64,000 bases of DNA from Lewinellaceae bacterium (lineage in GTDB: Bacteria > Bacteroidota > Bacteroidia > Chitinophagales > Saprospiraceae), in NCBI GenBank assembly GCA_016716135.1, contig JADJWX010000005.1, forward strand, positions 372,001-436,000, in the 5' to 3' direction. The notes below the pieces were generated by a model, which made no database searches, had not been told where the DNA came from, and worked only from the letters and a program-made list of their open reading frames with translations. A program made the translations under genes and the position numbers. Positions 1-8,287 of the stretch are shown here, in pieces. Numbering within the stretch: position 1 is the first letter of the stretch; each line of letters opens with the position of its first letter.

Positions 1-376
1 TGGGGTAGAGGTACCACATTTCCACCAGGTCGAAACGAACGGCCAATCCGGCGCCGGCATGCACCGTATCGAGCGACACCGTGGAACTGGTGAACAGGTT
101 GAGGTTCATGATGCGCAGGCGGTTGCGCTCCAGCGTTTGGGCCAGCGTTGCCAGCGCGAGCGTATCGCCTGCCGCAAATTCCAGTTCGCGGAGGATCAAG
201 GCCGGGCGGGTTTTGCGGTTGCCTTCCAGAATGATGGTATCCACCCGCACAAAGGCCTGAACATCCGGAGCCACCTGGGCTATGGTTATTTTTGGAAAAA
301 ACGCCAGCGCAGTCTGCCAAAGCAGCATCAGCAAGGTGCCAGTGGGAACGGCAAACCGGTTTTCAGAATAACGCAT
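1..376 (-). CDS. POTRA-containing outer membrane protein (BamA/TamA-like), 5' part only
   Basis: The reading frame starts at an ATG at 376-374 and runs off the left edge of the window, so only about 125 N-terminal residues are visible. It begins with a signal-peptide-like stretch (hydrophobic core around TLLMLLWQTALAFF, likely cleavage after IAQ). After that comes the segment VRVDTIILEGNRKTRPALIL, which matches the opening of a POTRA domain (a beta strand, then 'GN.KT....ILREL'), followed by a helix and ...RNRLRIMNLNLF, as in Omp85-family proteins. POTRA domains face the periplasm and hand substrates to a C-terminal beta barrel. The barrel lies outside the window, so whether this is BamA, TamA or a surface-antigen relative cannot be decided. 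Confidence 0.6.
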   Translation of the reverse strand, partial: MRYSENRFAVPTGTLLMLLWQTALAFFPKITIAQVAPDVQAFVRVDTIILEGNRKTRPALILRELEFAAGDTLALATLAQTLERNRLRIMNLNLFTSSTVSLDTVHAGAGLAVRFDLVEMWYLYP

Positions 377-519
377 GGATGGCAGTCGAGTCAGATCAGG
401 TATTTTAGGCGGCCTGAAGAAAGCAATTTTTTTGCCCATAGCGGAAAAGTCCAAACATACTTCGGGCCCGGGGCCAGACAAAATAACGGTAAGGTGTGCA
501 AAATTTGTTGCGTAGTCGA

Positions 520-548
520 TTGATTTACTTCAATTTGTGCTACCTTTG
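520..548 (+). promoter_or_regulatory. Bacteroidota-type promoter (TTG, 18-nt spacer, TACCTTTG)
   Basis: TACCTTTG at 541-548 fits the Bacteroidota -7 consensus TAnnTTTG. A TTG at 520-522 lies 18 nt upstream as a -33 candidate. It places transcription start near 555 and favours the ATG at 570 over the upstream GTG at 537 as start of the next gene. Confidence 0.55.
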
Positions 549-569
549 ATTAAAATCCTTCGGTTTGCC

Positions 570-1475
570 ATGGGCGATATTTTAGCCGACTCGTTTTTGT
601 TTGGATTACTTTGGGCTGTCGCCGTGTTGGCCGGTGTGCTCATCGGCTGGAATTTACGCGCCTATTGGCCGGAACGCGAAATGGCCCGCCTCCTGGAACG
701 CACCACCCAGGAACGCAATGCCCTCGCCCGCTTGTACACGCAAATCAAACACCGGTATGAACTGCGGGAGGCCGATTTGCGTAAATTTTCCATCGAAGCA
801 AGTACCCTCCGCGAACAGGTTGACGCCTACGAATCCGAGCGCGCCTTTTTGCTCACCACCGCTCAGGCCAACACCGCCCGTATGGAGCGCGCCGAGGCCA
901 ATGCCGCACAATGGTCGCAGCGTTTGCCCGAACTGGAGGCAGATGTTCAGCGGCTACAAGCGGAAAACATCGCACTGGAAGCCGAGCTGACTAAAGTGAA
1001 CGGCCAGATCAATGCCTGGAAAACCCTGCAAATGGGCTTCTCCGATATGCATCATCAACTTCAGGAACTGGAAGCCAAAAGTGCGGCCCTGGAAATGGAA
1101 CGCCGCCTCCTGCGCGAACAACTGGACCTGGCCCGCACGGAAGTCGAACGGCAACATCAGGAGATCACCCTGCTCAATGCCCAAATCCGGCAACAGGCAG
1201 ACGCATCAACATCCAGCGCTTCGGCAAGCGACGGCGATACCGGCCCGACGCAAACGCCCGGCAAGCCCGATAATCTGCTGCGCATCAACGGTATCAACGA
1301 AGATATTGCCCGGCGCCTGCACGACGCCGGCGTGTTTACCTTTGTCCAGATCAGCGAATGGGAAGTGAACGATCTGGTAATTATAGCCCGGGTACTCGAC
1401 ATCGATCCGATCCGGATCGTACAGGAAGATTGGGTTGGGCAGGCCCAGGTGCTGGTAGCCGGTCCGCAACCCTGA
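570..1475 (+). CDS. Membrane-anchored coiled-coil protein with C-terminal helix-hairpin-helix domain
   Basis: A 301-residue protein of unknown function. I chose the ATG at 570 because a TACCTTTG promoter box overlaps the alternative GTG start at 537. Residues about 5-30 form one transmembrane helix (FLFGLLWAVAVLAGVLIGW). Residues about 35-210 are a long, charged heptad-rich coiled coil. A short Ser/Ala/Asp/Pro linker leads to a C-terminal domain of about 60 residues (DNLLRINGINEDIARRLHDA, then VFTFVQISEW), which resembles the helix-hairpin-helix 'flap endonuclease-1-like' module found at the ends of many envelope-anchored bacterial proteins. Such modules usually bind nucleic acid or protein non-specifically; the role here is unknown. 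It is followed after 28 bp by a TfoX-N gene on the same strand, probably cotranscribed. Confidence 0.8.
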   Translation: MGDILADSFLFGLLWAVAVLAGVLIGWNLRAYWPEREMARLLERTTQERNALARLYTQIKHRYELREADLRKFSIEASTLREQVDAYESERAFLLTTAQANTARMERAEANAAQWSQRLPELEADVQRLQAENIALEAELTKVNGQINAWKTLQMGFSDMHHQLQELEAKSAALEMERRLLREQLDLARTEVERQHQEITLLNAQIRQQADASTSSASASDGDTGPTQTPGKPDNLLRINGINEDIARRLHDAGVFTFVQISEWEVNDLVIIARVLDIDPIRIVQEDWVGQAQVLVAGPQP

Positions 1476-1503
1476 TCTCGACGCTCCATTAAATTAGGGC
1501 TCT

Positions 1504-1851
1504 ATGGCTTACTCCGAATATTTAGCAGATCGCGTCCGGCGGATTTTTCAGGAAAAACAAACTGCATTTGAAGAAAAAAAAATGATGGGCGGGTTGTGTT
1601 TTTTAGTTGATGACAAAATGTGTATCGGCGTACACGAAGAGCGGCTTATGGCGCGCATTGATCCGGAAATTTACGCCGACGCCCTGGCGCTAAAAGGTTG
1701 CCGGGAAATGGATTTCACGGGCAGGACAATGAAAGGCTTTGTGTTTGTTGATCCGGAAGGCACCGACTCGGATACGGAACTGGATGGCTGGGTGCAACGT
1801 TGCCTGGACTTTAACCCTAAAGCAAAATCAAGTAAGAAGAAAAAAACCTAG
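1504..1851 (+). CDS. TfoX/Sxy N-terminal domain protein
   Basis: This 115-residue protein matches the small TfoX N-terminal domain family across its whole length: helical start (YLADRVRRIFQE), the conserved KKMMGGLCFLVDDKMCIGV strand pair, ...LMARIDPE, and the FTGRTMKGFVFVDPEG segment, ending in a Lys-rich tail. The stand-alone N-terminal domain is common in Bacteroidota; unlike full-length Sxy/TfoX of gamma-proteobacteria it lacks the C-terminal helix-hairpin-helix half, so a role in competence cannot be assumed. The gene before it carries a helix-hairpin-helix domain at its own C-terminus, a curious pairing but possibly coincidence. A strong hairpin lies 30 bp downstream. Confidence 0.85.
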   Translation: MAYSEYLADRVRRIFQEKQTAFEEKKMMGGLCFLVDDKMCIGVHEERLMARIDPEIYADALALKGCREMDFTGRTMKGFVFVDPEGTDSDTELDGWVQRCLDFNPKAKSSKKKKT

Positions 1852-1880
1852 CGCGTGGGCGCAGGCTTGGGGCATAAAAC

Positions 1881-1919
1881 TGAAAATCCCCCGTCGACCA
1901 AAGTCGCGGGGGATTTTCA
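1881..1919. terminator. Bidirectional terminator hairpin between tfoX-like gene and rpsA
   Basis: Thirteen-base arms TGAAAATCCCCCG (1881-1893) and CGGGGGATTTTCA (1907-1919) are perfectly complementary, extended inward by a CGAC/GTCG pairing. The A/T-rich outer stem gives a U-tract in either direction. It sits between convergent genes. Confidence 0.8.
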
Positions 1920-1940
1920 ATAAATCAATGCAGTTAAAAA

Positions 1941-3965
1941 CTACTCTTCTTTCTTTTTGCTCTTCTTCTCCTCTGCTGCGGGCGCTTCTTCGTCCAACTG
2001 CTCTTTCAGCTGGGCCAATGCGGCCAGGTCGCCGAGCGTTTCTTTCTCCACTTTCTTCTTCACGTCGGCAATAGCAGCCTGCGTTTCGCCTTCTTCTTTC
2101 GATCTTTCAGCGCGCAGGGTAGCATCTGCCTTGGACTTCAGATCGTCTACGTAGCGGGTGTGTGAAACCAGTATGCGGCGATCGTCTTTGTTGAATTCGA
2201 TGACTTTGACCGTCAGGGTTTCATCTACGTCGACTACGGAGCCGTCTTCTTTACGAATGTGTTTTGCAGGTGCAAAGGCTTCCAAGCCGTGCGGCATTTG
2301 GAAGGTTGCGCCTTTATCATCGCGTTTCAGCACGGTAGCTTCATGGTAGGAGCCAATCGGGAAGATCGTTTCAAATTCATCCCAGGGGTTCTCTTCCGTT
2401 TGCTTGTGGCCGAGGCTGATCTGGCGTTTTTCCTTATCGACGTCCAGCACAACGACATCGATGGATTCACCCATTTTGGTGAACTCACTGGGGTGTGCGT
2501 AACGCTTCGTCCAGCTCAGGTCGCTGATGTGGACCATGCCGCCCACGCCTTCGCTCAGTTCGACGAAGATGCCGTAGTTGGTCATGTTTTTCACCGTGCC
2601 GGTGTACGTGCTGCCAACGGGGAATTGTTCGTCGATTTCGCTCCAGGGATCGGCAGTCAGTTGTTTGATCGAGAGCGACATTTTGCGATCGGCGCGATCG
2701 ATCGTTACCACGCGGGCTTCAACTTCCTGGCCCATGGTGAAGAATTCTTTCGCGTTGACGCTTTGGTTGCCCCAGCTGATCTCGCTGATGTGGATCAGGC
2801 CTTCAACGCCCGGCATGATTTCGACAAATGCGCCGTAGTCTTCAATATTGACCACCTTGCCTTTGATAACGGCGCCTTCGGTAATGTCTTCCGGCAACAC
2901 CTCCCAGGGGTGCGGCGTGAGTTGTTTAAGGCCGAGGCTGATCCGTTTTTTGTTTTCGTCAAAATCAAGTACGACTACGTTGATGCGCTGGTTGAGTTCA
3001 ACCACTTCGCTCGGGTGTCCGATACGACCCCAGCTAATGTCGGTGATGTACAGCAAGCCGTCTACGCCGCCCAAATCGAGGAAGGCGCCGAAGTCGGTGA
3101 TATTTTTAACGATACCTTCGAGCACCTGGCCTTTTTCGAGGCTGGCGAGGATTTGTTCGCGCTGCTCGGCGAGGTCGCTTTCGATGAGCGCTTTGTGGCT
3201 GACCACGGCATTTTTAATCTGCTCGTTGATCTTGACCACTTTAAACTCCATCATTTTGCCGACATACTGGTCGTAGTCGATCACCGGCTTGATATCAATT
3301 TGCGAACCGGGAAGGAAGGTTTCCAGCCCGCCGCAATCGGCGATCAAGCCACCTTTGGTTTTGCTGATGATGGTACCGCTGATGATAGTGCCGTTTTTGA
3401 ACGAGTCGACAATGCTTTCCCAGGCGCGCAGGATTTTTGCTTTTTTGCGGGACAGGCCCAGCTGGCCCTGGCTGTCTTCCTGGCTTTCCACGTACACCTC
3501 TACTTCATCGCCGGTTTTGAGTTCCGGCAGGTCCCGGAATTCGTTGAGCGATACAAGACCGTCGCTTTTGTAATTAATGTCGAGCACAACATCGCCGCTG
3601 CTGATGGCGCTTACTTTACCGCGAATGATCTCGTTTTCGGCAACATGGCTCAGCGTGCTGTCATATTGCTCAAGGTATTGGGCGCGCTCTGCATCTGTAT
3701 AAGCGATTGCGCCGCGTTTGTCCATATTCCAATTGAAATCATCGTGCGCAGCGCCGGCAACGACAGGTTCCGGATCAGGCAATTCCAAGTCTTCGTCCTC
3801 GTCTTCCGCAACTGCTTCGTCTTCCTCATCTTCGGCAGGTACATCCACACTGGCGGCAGGCACTGCTTCCGTTTCTTCTGCGACAACATCGTCGTCCTCT
3901 TCTTCATCGTCGTCTTGCAACTTGGCCTTTTTGGGTTTGGCCTTCGCTACCGGCTTTTTCAACAA
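1941..3965 (-). CDS. rpsA: 30S ribosomal protein S1 (main body; N-terminus continues in another frame)
   Basis: S1 binds mRNA on the 30S subunit and helps recruit it, which matters in Bacteroidota where Shine-Dalgarno sequences are weak. The frame begins with a Lys/acidic segment, then carries about six S1 (OB-fold) repeats. Typical S1 signatures recur: GTIISKTKGGLIADCGGLE, NITDFGAFLDLGGVDGLLYI, NIEDYGAFVEIMPGVEGLIH, NMTNYGIFVELSEGVGGMVH, each followed by HISDLSW- or DISWGR-like ends. The tail is Ala/Glu/Lys-rich. The only start in this frame is a TTG at 3965, and the upstream acidic extension with a proper ATG lies in a different frame (3959-4174). A single missing base in the TTTT run at 3997-4000 (plus strand) would join them, giving a protein of about 744 residues. 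Treat the gene as 1941-4174 with a probable sequence error. Confidence 0.93.
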   Translation of the reverse strand: MLKKPVAKAKPKKAKLQDDDEEEDDDVVAEETEAVPAASVDVPAEDEEDEAVAEDEDEDLELPDPEPVVAGAAHDDFNWNMDKRGAIAYTDAERAQYLEQYDSTLSHVAENEIIRGKVSAISSGDVVLDINYKSDGLVSLNEFRDLPELKTGDEVEVYVESQEDSQGQLGLSRKKAKILRAWESIVDSFKNGTIISGTIISKTKGGLIADCGGLETFLPGSQIDIKPVIDYDQYVGKMMEFKVVKINEQIKNAVVSHKALIESDLAEQREQILASLEKGQVLEGIVKNITDFGAFLDLGGVDGLLYITDISWGRIGHPSEVVELNQRINVVVLDFDENKKRISLGLKQLTPHPWEVLPEDITEGAVIKGKVVNIEDYGAFVEIMPGVEGLIHISEISWGNQSVNAKEFFTMGQEVEARVVTIDRADRKMSLSIKQLTADPWSEIDEQFPVGSTYTGTVKNMTNYGIFVELSEGVGGMVHISDLSWTKRYAHPSEFTKMGESIDVVVLDVDKEKRQISLGHKQTEENPWDEFETIFPIGSYHEATVLKRDDKGATFQMPHGLEAFAPAKHIRKEDGSVVDVDETLTVKVIEFNKDDRRILVSHTRYVDDLKSKADATLRAERSKEEGETQAAIADVKKKVEKETLGDLAALAQLKEQLDEEAPAAEEKKSKKKEE

Positions 3966-4174
3966 TTCATCCTCTTCTTCTTCCTCTTCGGTTGTCTTTT
4001 CTCTTCTTCAGGCTCCGGTTTCTTTTCTTCCGCTTCTGCGGTTACTTCGGGCGCTGTGGTTGCTTCTTCCGTTGTGGAAGTACTTTCGTTCGTCACTTCA
4101 GGAGCAGATTCCTCGCTGGTGGTTTGGTTTTCTTCCTGTTCGGGTGTGATTTCTTTTTCGTCGTCGAGTACCAT
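3959..4174 (-). CDS. rpsA: N-terminal acidic extension of S1, out of frame with the body
   Basis: Starts at the ATG at 4174 (MVLDDEKEITPEQEENQ...) and reads 71 residues rich in Glu, Thr and Ala before a TGA at 3961-3959. Adding one A to the AAAA run (minus strand; 3997-4000) turns ...EEEKRQPKRKKKR into ...EEEKKTTEEEEEEDELL, running straight into the S1 body with the same acidic composition. This is therefore the true start of rpsA and not a separate gene. Acidic N-terminal extensions of S1 occur in Saprospiria and relatives, as far as I recall. Whether the shift is real, programmed or an assembly error cannot be told from sequence alone. Confidence 0.75.
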   Translation of the reverse strand: MVLDDEKEITPEQEENQTTSEESAPEVTNESTSTTEEATTAPEVTAEAEEKKPEPEEEKRQPKRKKKRMNC

Positions 4175-4316
4175 AATTGAAAAGTGGTTGATTTTGAGGC
4201 GCTTTTAACGTTAATTCGAATTGGTTGCACATTGGGGCGCAACCGGTACCCCCCGCTTTTTGGAAAGCCTTTTTTGTCCTAAAAAACTGCTCCCGCGAAA
4301 AGCGGGCGCGAAGGTA
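4175..4316 (-). promoter_or_regulatory. Putative rpsA promoter and 5' leader
   Basis: On the minus strand TACCTTCG (4316-4309) is a one-mismatch version of the TAnnTTTG box. It would give a leader of about 130 nt containing a small GC hairpin (CCCGC/GCGGG around 4292-4305). Ribosomal-protein leaders are often autoregulatory, but nothing specific can be claimed here. Confidence 0.3.
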
Positions 4317-4364
4317 ACGTATTTTCGGGAAGGAGCCAAACTTTGATTGCAATGAAATTGGGGC

Positions 4365-4964
4365 TCAGGAAAACCGTTGGTGCCGGTACAAATTGACCGC
4401 CATAAAGGCAATCCAAAGGAAATAAAACGCAAAACCAACCCGCTGCCCGATACCCGGAGCCATGCCCGTGCGCAGAAACCCGCTGAGGATACAAAGCCAG
4501 GTGAGGGTCAGGGAAGGCACGATTGTTTTTTCCCAAAAATCTGATTTGCGCAAAAAAAGGGGATAGGTGAAGGCTGCAACCAAAAAAGCGATAAACGACC
4601 CGAAGGTTCCGATGGCATGCATGATCGTCGTGAAAGACCCGCGGTGTTCAAAATCACCGGGGAACAAGCCTGCTACCACCATTAATGAGCCGGATAAAAA
4701 CAAGGCGTAAAACGGGAGCTGACCGGCATTGCCTTGCCCGACTGCCTGGTGTAGCCCGATGGCAAAAAAAGCAACCAATAACCCCGGACAGATAAAGCCC
4801 AACACATTCCAAAATACGGCATTGGGCGCATGGACCGAACCGAGTTCGCTTACGGCTTTGGTGAAATGGTTAAACTCCGGGCGGGCAGCAGCAGCGAGCA
4901 GGTAAGCGCTCACAAAGAGCAAAGGGGCGGCTATACCCGCGAGGGCATGTGGTTTTTGATTCAT
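4365..4964 (-). CDS. DUF998-family integral membrane protein
   Basis: A 199-residue protein with six predicted membrane helices: LAGIAAPLLFVSAYLLAAAA, WNVLGFICPGLLVAFFAIGL, LPFYALFLSGSLMVVAGLF, a helix over IGTFGSFIAFLVAAFTYPLF, VPSLTLTWLCILSGFL and a last one before RHQRFS. The conserved loop features of DUF998 are present: an early 'FNHFTKAVSELG' segment after helix 1 and a GDFEHRG...HAIG segment between helices 3 and 4. The function of the family is unknown. It stands alone on the minus strand between rpsA and the flotillin gene, and no partner is obvious. Confidence 0.75.
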   Translation of the reverse strand: MNQKPHALAGIAAPLLFVSAYLLAAAARPEFNHFTKAVSELGSVHAPNAVFWNVLGFICPGLLVAFFAIGLHQAVGQGNAGQLPFYALFLSGSLMVVAGLFPGDFEHRGSFTTIMHAIGTFGSFIAFLVAAFTYPLFLRKSDFWEKTIVPSLTLTWLCILSGFLRTGMAPGIGQRVGFAFYFLWIAFMAVNLYRHQRFS

Positions 4965-5057
4965 AGCGTTTTTGTTTAGATGTAAGGGTTGGACTTGTTG
5001 CTACCCGAACAGTAGCACAGGGCAATACCGGCTGATGCCAGGGTTTCGGGAAGGTGT

Positions 5058-5082
5058 GCGCGCAGGCTTGATACCTGCGCGC
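5058..5082. terminator. GC-rich hairpin downstream of the flotillin gene
   Basis: Arms GCGCGCAGG (5058-5066) and CCTGCGCGC (5074-5082) form a perfect 9-bp stem with a 7-nt loop, 25 bp past the flotillin stop. There is no clear U-tract, so termination is only inferred. Confidence 0.4.
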
Positions 5083-5106
5083 AGCACAGCTCCGTGAAAA
5101 TTCAAC

Positions 5107-6684
5107 CTATTTCTGATCGCCTTCGGCGTTTACCTTGGCGGCTTTCTTTGCTTTGGCCGGTTCGTCCGGTTCTGATGCCGGTTGGTTGGTCGCAGCCACT
5201 TGTTTTTTGGCCAGGTATTCCGGCAATTCCATGCCGGCCATATTGAACAGATCGTTCAGCGGCGGTACGGATTTGTACAGGCCGGAGATAAACTTTGACG
5301 TGGAGTTGCCTCCGGTGCCGTCGCCATTGGCCGATCCGTTGCCGCCTTCCCAAACTGTGACCTTGTCGATCTTGATGCCTTTAATGGCTTCCACCTGGGT
5401 TTTGACCAGTTCGGGCAGTTTGTCGGCAATGAGCAACAACACCGCTTCACGCGTATTTCCGCCAGCCGAGTCGACAATGCGCTGGAAGCCTTCCGCTTGT
5501 TTGCTCAAAATTTCCAACAGACCGCGGGCTTCAGCCTCCTGTTTCAGGAAAATTGCATCGGCTTCACCTTTGGCCACGCGGCGAATCTGCTCGGCCTGTG
5601 CTTCGGCGGCAATTTCCGCTTTCCGCTTGTCGATCTCTGCGCGGATAACCTCATCGGCTTCCCGGCTGGCTTTTTCGCGCGCAGCGCGGGCTTTCTCCGC
5701 GGCTTCTTCGGCTTTGTAGGCATCTTCCAACGCCTTTGCCGACTGCACTTTTTCGGCTGTCATAGCCAGGCGGAGCGATTCGGCTTCGGCCTGCCGGCGC
5801 GCGGCTTCCGATTTGGCTACCTGAATCTGCGCTTCGTTTTCGCCGGCAACAGCCCGGGCATTGGCCTCGGCGGTTTTGATCCGCTGCAACTGCTGTGCTT
5901 CTGCCTCGCCGGCTGCCGCGATGGCTTCGGCGTTGGCTACTTTGGAGCGCTGCATCTGGGTGGCTTCAGCTTCACCGATCACCGAAAGGGCCTGTGTTTC
6001 AGATACTTTGATCCGCATCTCGCGTTGCGCATCGGCCTCGCCGATCGAACCGTCGCGTTGTTTCAGGGCCACCGACACGCGGGCGTCGTTGATGGCTTTT
6101 GCAGCGGCTTCTTTACCAAGTGCCTGGATGTAGCCCGACTCGTCGTGGATGTCGGTTACGTTCACGTTGATCAGGCGCAGGCCGATCTTTTTCAGCTCGC
6201 TTTCCACGTGGTGGGACACGTTGCTGTAAAATTTATCGCGGTCGGCATTGATCTCCTCGATGTCCATGGTAGCGATCACCAGGCGCATCTGACCGACAAT
6301 GATGTCGTGCGCTACGGTGCGGATGGCGCCAAGGTCGAGTCCGAGCAAACGCTCCGCGGCATTGGTCATGATGGCCGGCTCCGTGGAAATGCCCACCGTA
6401 AAGCGTGAGGGTACATCCACGCGAATGTTTTGTTTGCTCAACGCATTGCGCAGGTCCACGTCGATGGAGATGGGCGTCAGGTCGAGAAACTGGTAGTCCT
6501 GGATAACCGGCCAGATGAAGGCCGCGCCACCGTGGATACAGTTGGCCGATTGGCCGCCGTTGGTTTTCCCATAGATCACCAGGATTTTGTCGGATGGGCA
6601 GCGCTTGTACCGGGAGATAAAAACACCGCCCATGATGACAAGGAAAACAAGTAAGAAAACGAATAACAAAACTATTGTAGTCAT
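5107..6684 (-). CDS. Flotillin-family SPFH-domain protein (YqiK/FloT-like)
   Basis: The 525-residue protein starts with one N-terminal membrane helix (IVLLFVFLLVFLVIMGGVF), followed by the SPFH domain (residues about 25-210; ISRYKRCPSDKILVIYG and ...LRLINVNVTDIHDESGYI). Residues about 210-390 are a long Ala/Glu/Lys heptad region with recurring 'GEAEA', typical of flotillins and responsible for oligomerisation. A Gly/Asn linker and an unstructured Lys/Ala tail follow. Flotillins organise membrane microdomains. The partner NfeD-like gene lies directly upstream on the same strand (7405-6788), the usual flotillin-NfeD arrangement, so the two likely form one operon driven by the box at 7423-7430. 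Confidence 0.9.
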   Translation of the reverse strand: MTTIVLLFVFLLVFLVIMGGVFISRYKRCPSDKILVIYGKTNGGQSANCIHGGAAFIWPVIQDYQFLDLTPISIDVDLRNALSKQNIRVDVPSRFTVGISTEPAIMTNAAERLLGLDLGAIRTVAHDIIVGQMRLVIATMDIEEINADRDKFYSNVSHHVESELKKIGLRLINVNVTDIHDESGYIQALGKEAAAKAINDARVSVALKQRDGSIGEADAQREMRIKVSETQALSVIGEAEATQMQRSKVANAEAIAAAGEAEAQQLQRIKTAEANARAVAGENEAQIQVAKSEAARRQAEAESLRLAMTAEKVQSAKALEDAYKAEEAAEKARAAREKASREADEVIRAEIDKRKAEIAAEAQAEQIRRVAKGEADAIFLKQEAEARGLLEILSKQAEGFQRIVDSAGGNTREAVLLLIADKLPELVKTQVEAIKGIKIDKVTVWEGGNGSANGDGTGGNSTSKFISGLYKSVPPLNDLFNMAGMELPEYLAKKQVAATNQPASEPDEPAKAKKAAKVNAEGDQK

Positions 6685-6787
6685 AATTATTTTGATTTGG
6701 AATGGAAAATAGCGTTACGGGTAGTTTTTGGTCATTTAGTTTTTTGAAAAAAATAGATTTTGAGCAAATGGGATAGAAAAAGCGCGA

Positions 6788-7405
6788 TTAAAACGCCAGG
6801 ATTTTTTGTTTCAGTTTGTGGCCGGACAAAGGCTCAAACGGCTGCACGATCAGCGTTCCATCGTCGGTCAAACCGACCACCAGAATGGCAGCCCCGGTCG
6901 GGATACTGCCGGACTCTGAAACGGCATCCATTTCGCGCAAGGCGCCCTGCACCTCCACCATCACTTTTCCCATGCCTGCCGACGCCGCCGGTATTTGCAG
7001 GTGTACTTCGCCGGTTTGACCGATAGTGTTTTCAATTTCAAGTGTACCCGAAGATTGCAGTCGAAGGATGCTTCGCAGCAGTCGCCAGGCCAGCCACGCG
7101 GCGAGCGTACCCGCTGCCGTACCGGCGAGCAAGGCTAAAATCCAGCCCCCGCCCTGCCGGATGACTACCACACCGGTGTAGCCCATAAACATGCCGAAGG
7201 CAAGCAAACTGCGCAGGCTGAGCACCGCAAAGCCGGCATCTGCATGATCGAGATCAATGTCGCCATCGACATCCGTGTCATGGCCACCGGCAAATTGCAC
7301 CACAAGATACAGGGCAAACAAAACATTGAAAATCAACGCGATGGCCCAGAACCATTGTTCGGCGCCTCCAAGCGATTCCCACCAGGTGAATACATTTAGC
7401 AGCAT
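6788..7405 (-). CDS. NfeD-like membrane protein, partner of the flotillin
   Basis: A 205-residue protein with a membrane segment near the start (QWFWAIALIFNVLFALYLV), an acidic Asp-rich loop (HDTDVDGDIDLDHADAG), further helices (LLAFGMFMGYTGVVVI and ILALLAGTAAGTLAAWLAW) and a C-terminal OB-fold-like domain from about residue 120 (IGQTGEVHLQIPAASAGMGK ... GAAILVVGLTDDGTLIVQPF). This is the architecture of the short NfeD family without a protease domain (compare YqiJ). NfeD proteins accompany flotillins and are thought to support assembly or stability of their microdomains. It is first in the two-gene unit, 103 bp before the flotillin start. Confidence 0.85.
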   Translation of the reverse strand: MLLNVFTWWESLGGAEQWFWAIALIFNVLFALYLVVQFAGGHDTDVDGDIDLDHADAGFAVLSLRSLLAFGMFMGYTGVVVIRQGGGWILALLAGTAAGTLAAWLAWRLLRSILRLQSSGTLEIENTIGQTGEVHLQIPAASAGMGKVMVEVQGALREMDAVSESGSIPTGAAILVVGLTDDGTLIVQPFEPLSGHKLKQKILAF

Positions 7406-7422
7406 GGTTTAACATTTTTTAA

Positions 7423-7430
7423 CAAAATTA
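7423..7430 (-). promoter_or_regulatory. TAnnTTTG box for the nfeD-flotillin operon
   Basis: TAATTTTG on the minus strand, 18 bp ahead of the NfeD ATG at 7405. It exactly fits the Bacteroidota -7 consensus. Confidence 0.45.
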
Positions 7431-7577
7431 TTCGCAGGGGGCATTCACCGCTACTTTCCACGACGACACCGGATCGAAACTCGGCGGGAGCCGGGGTTTT
7501 GTCGATAAATATGCGGGAAGCAAATTACAGGTCTGAGCCGTGTAATTCAGTTATTTTTTTGAAAAACCAAGTGTTTT

Positions 7578-8282
7578 TCAGCGCAACTGCGCCAGCTGAA
7601 AACCTGACACAGCAAGCACGCCGGCGGTTTCGGTGCGGAGTCGGGTAGGGCCCAGACCGACCGGGGTGAAGCCATTCGCCTGCGCCAGGGCAACTTCTTC
7701 CACCGTAAAATCGCCTTCGGGGCCGATGAGGACAATTGCATCGGACGCAGCTGGGAGTTGATGCATTAAATGAAGCGGCGGCTCCTCGGGGCACCAGGCA
7801 ATAAAACGCCGGGATTCGTGCGCCTGCTGCACCAGTTGGGCAAAAGGCGTCAGCGGATGCAGCACCGGCAGGCGGCTTTGCAGGGATTGTTTCATCGCCG
7901 AAACCAGGATTTTCTCCAGGCGGTCGTGCCGAACGGTGCTGCGTTCAGAGCGCTTGCACAAGAGCGGCGTAATTTCCTGGATACCGATTTCGGTGGCTTT
8001 TTCCAAAAACCACTCAAAGCGGTCAATCTGTTTGGTGGGCGCGATGGCGATATGCAGCCGGGCGGCGGGCTCCGGGGTTTGGCGCGTTTCCAGAATGCGC
8101 ACCACGGCCTGCTTTTTCCCGGCTTCTGTTATTTCCGCTTCGTAGAAAAAGCCCTTTCCGTCGGTCAGCTGCAGCCGGTCGCCGGGCTGCCGGCGCAGTA
8201 CGGTCAGCAGGTGGCGGCTTTCTTCGGCATCGAGCCGGGCGAGGCCGTTTTCAATTTCGGTGGTATAAAAAAGTTGGTTCAA
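7578..8282 (-). CDS. rsmE: 16S rRNA (uracil(1498)-N(3))-methyltransferase RsmE
   Basis: The 234-residue length and motifs fit RsmE, which methylates N3 of U1498 of 16S rRNA using S-adenosylmethionine. An N-terminal PUA-like domain (ESRHLLTVLRRQPGDRLQLT) is followed by the SPOUT fold. Diagnostic pieces are KQIDRFEWFLEKATEIGI, the GPEGDF SAM-binding loop, and the knot motif LGPTRLRTETAG (usually LG..ILR.ETA). The start is 5 bp after the stop of the upstream gene (8288), so both are translated from one message, with the ATP-grasp-like gene first. Confidence 0.95.
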   Translation of the reverse strand: MNQLFYTTEIENGLARLDAEESRHLLTVLRRQPGDRLQLTDGKGFFYEAEITEAGKKQAVVRILETRQTPEPAARLHIAIAPTKQIDRFEWFLEKATEIGIQEITPLLCKRSERSTVRHDRLEKILVSAMKQSLQSRLPVLHPLTPFAQLVQQAHESRRFIAWCPEEPPLHLMHQLPAASDAIVLIGPEGDFTVEEVALAQANGFTPVGLGPTRLRTETAGVLAVSGFQLAQLR

Positions 8283-8287
8283 AACAA

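Noticed and set aside
2259..4208. 649-residue open frame antisense to rpsA
   Set aside because: S1 on the other strand has clear S1 repeats, and the antisense frame is an echo of its codon bias. It also crosses the homopolymer break without a domain match.
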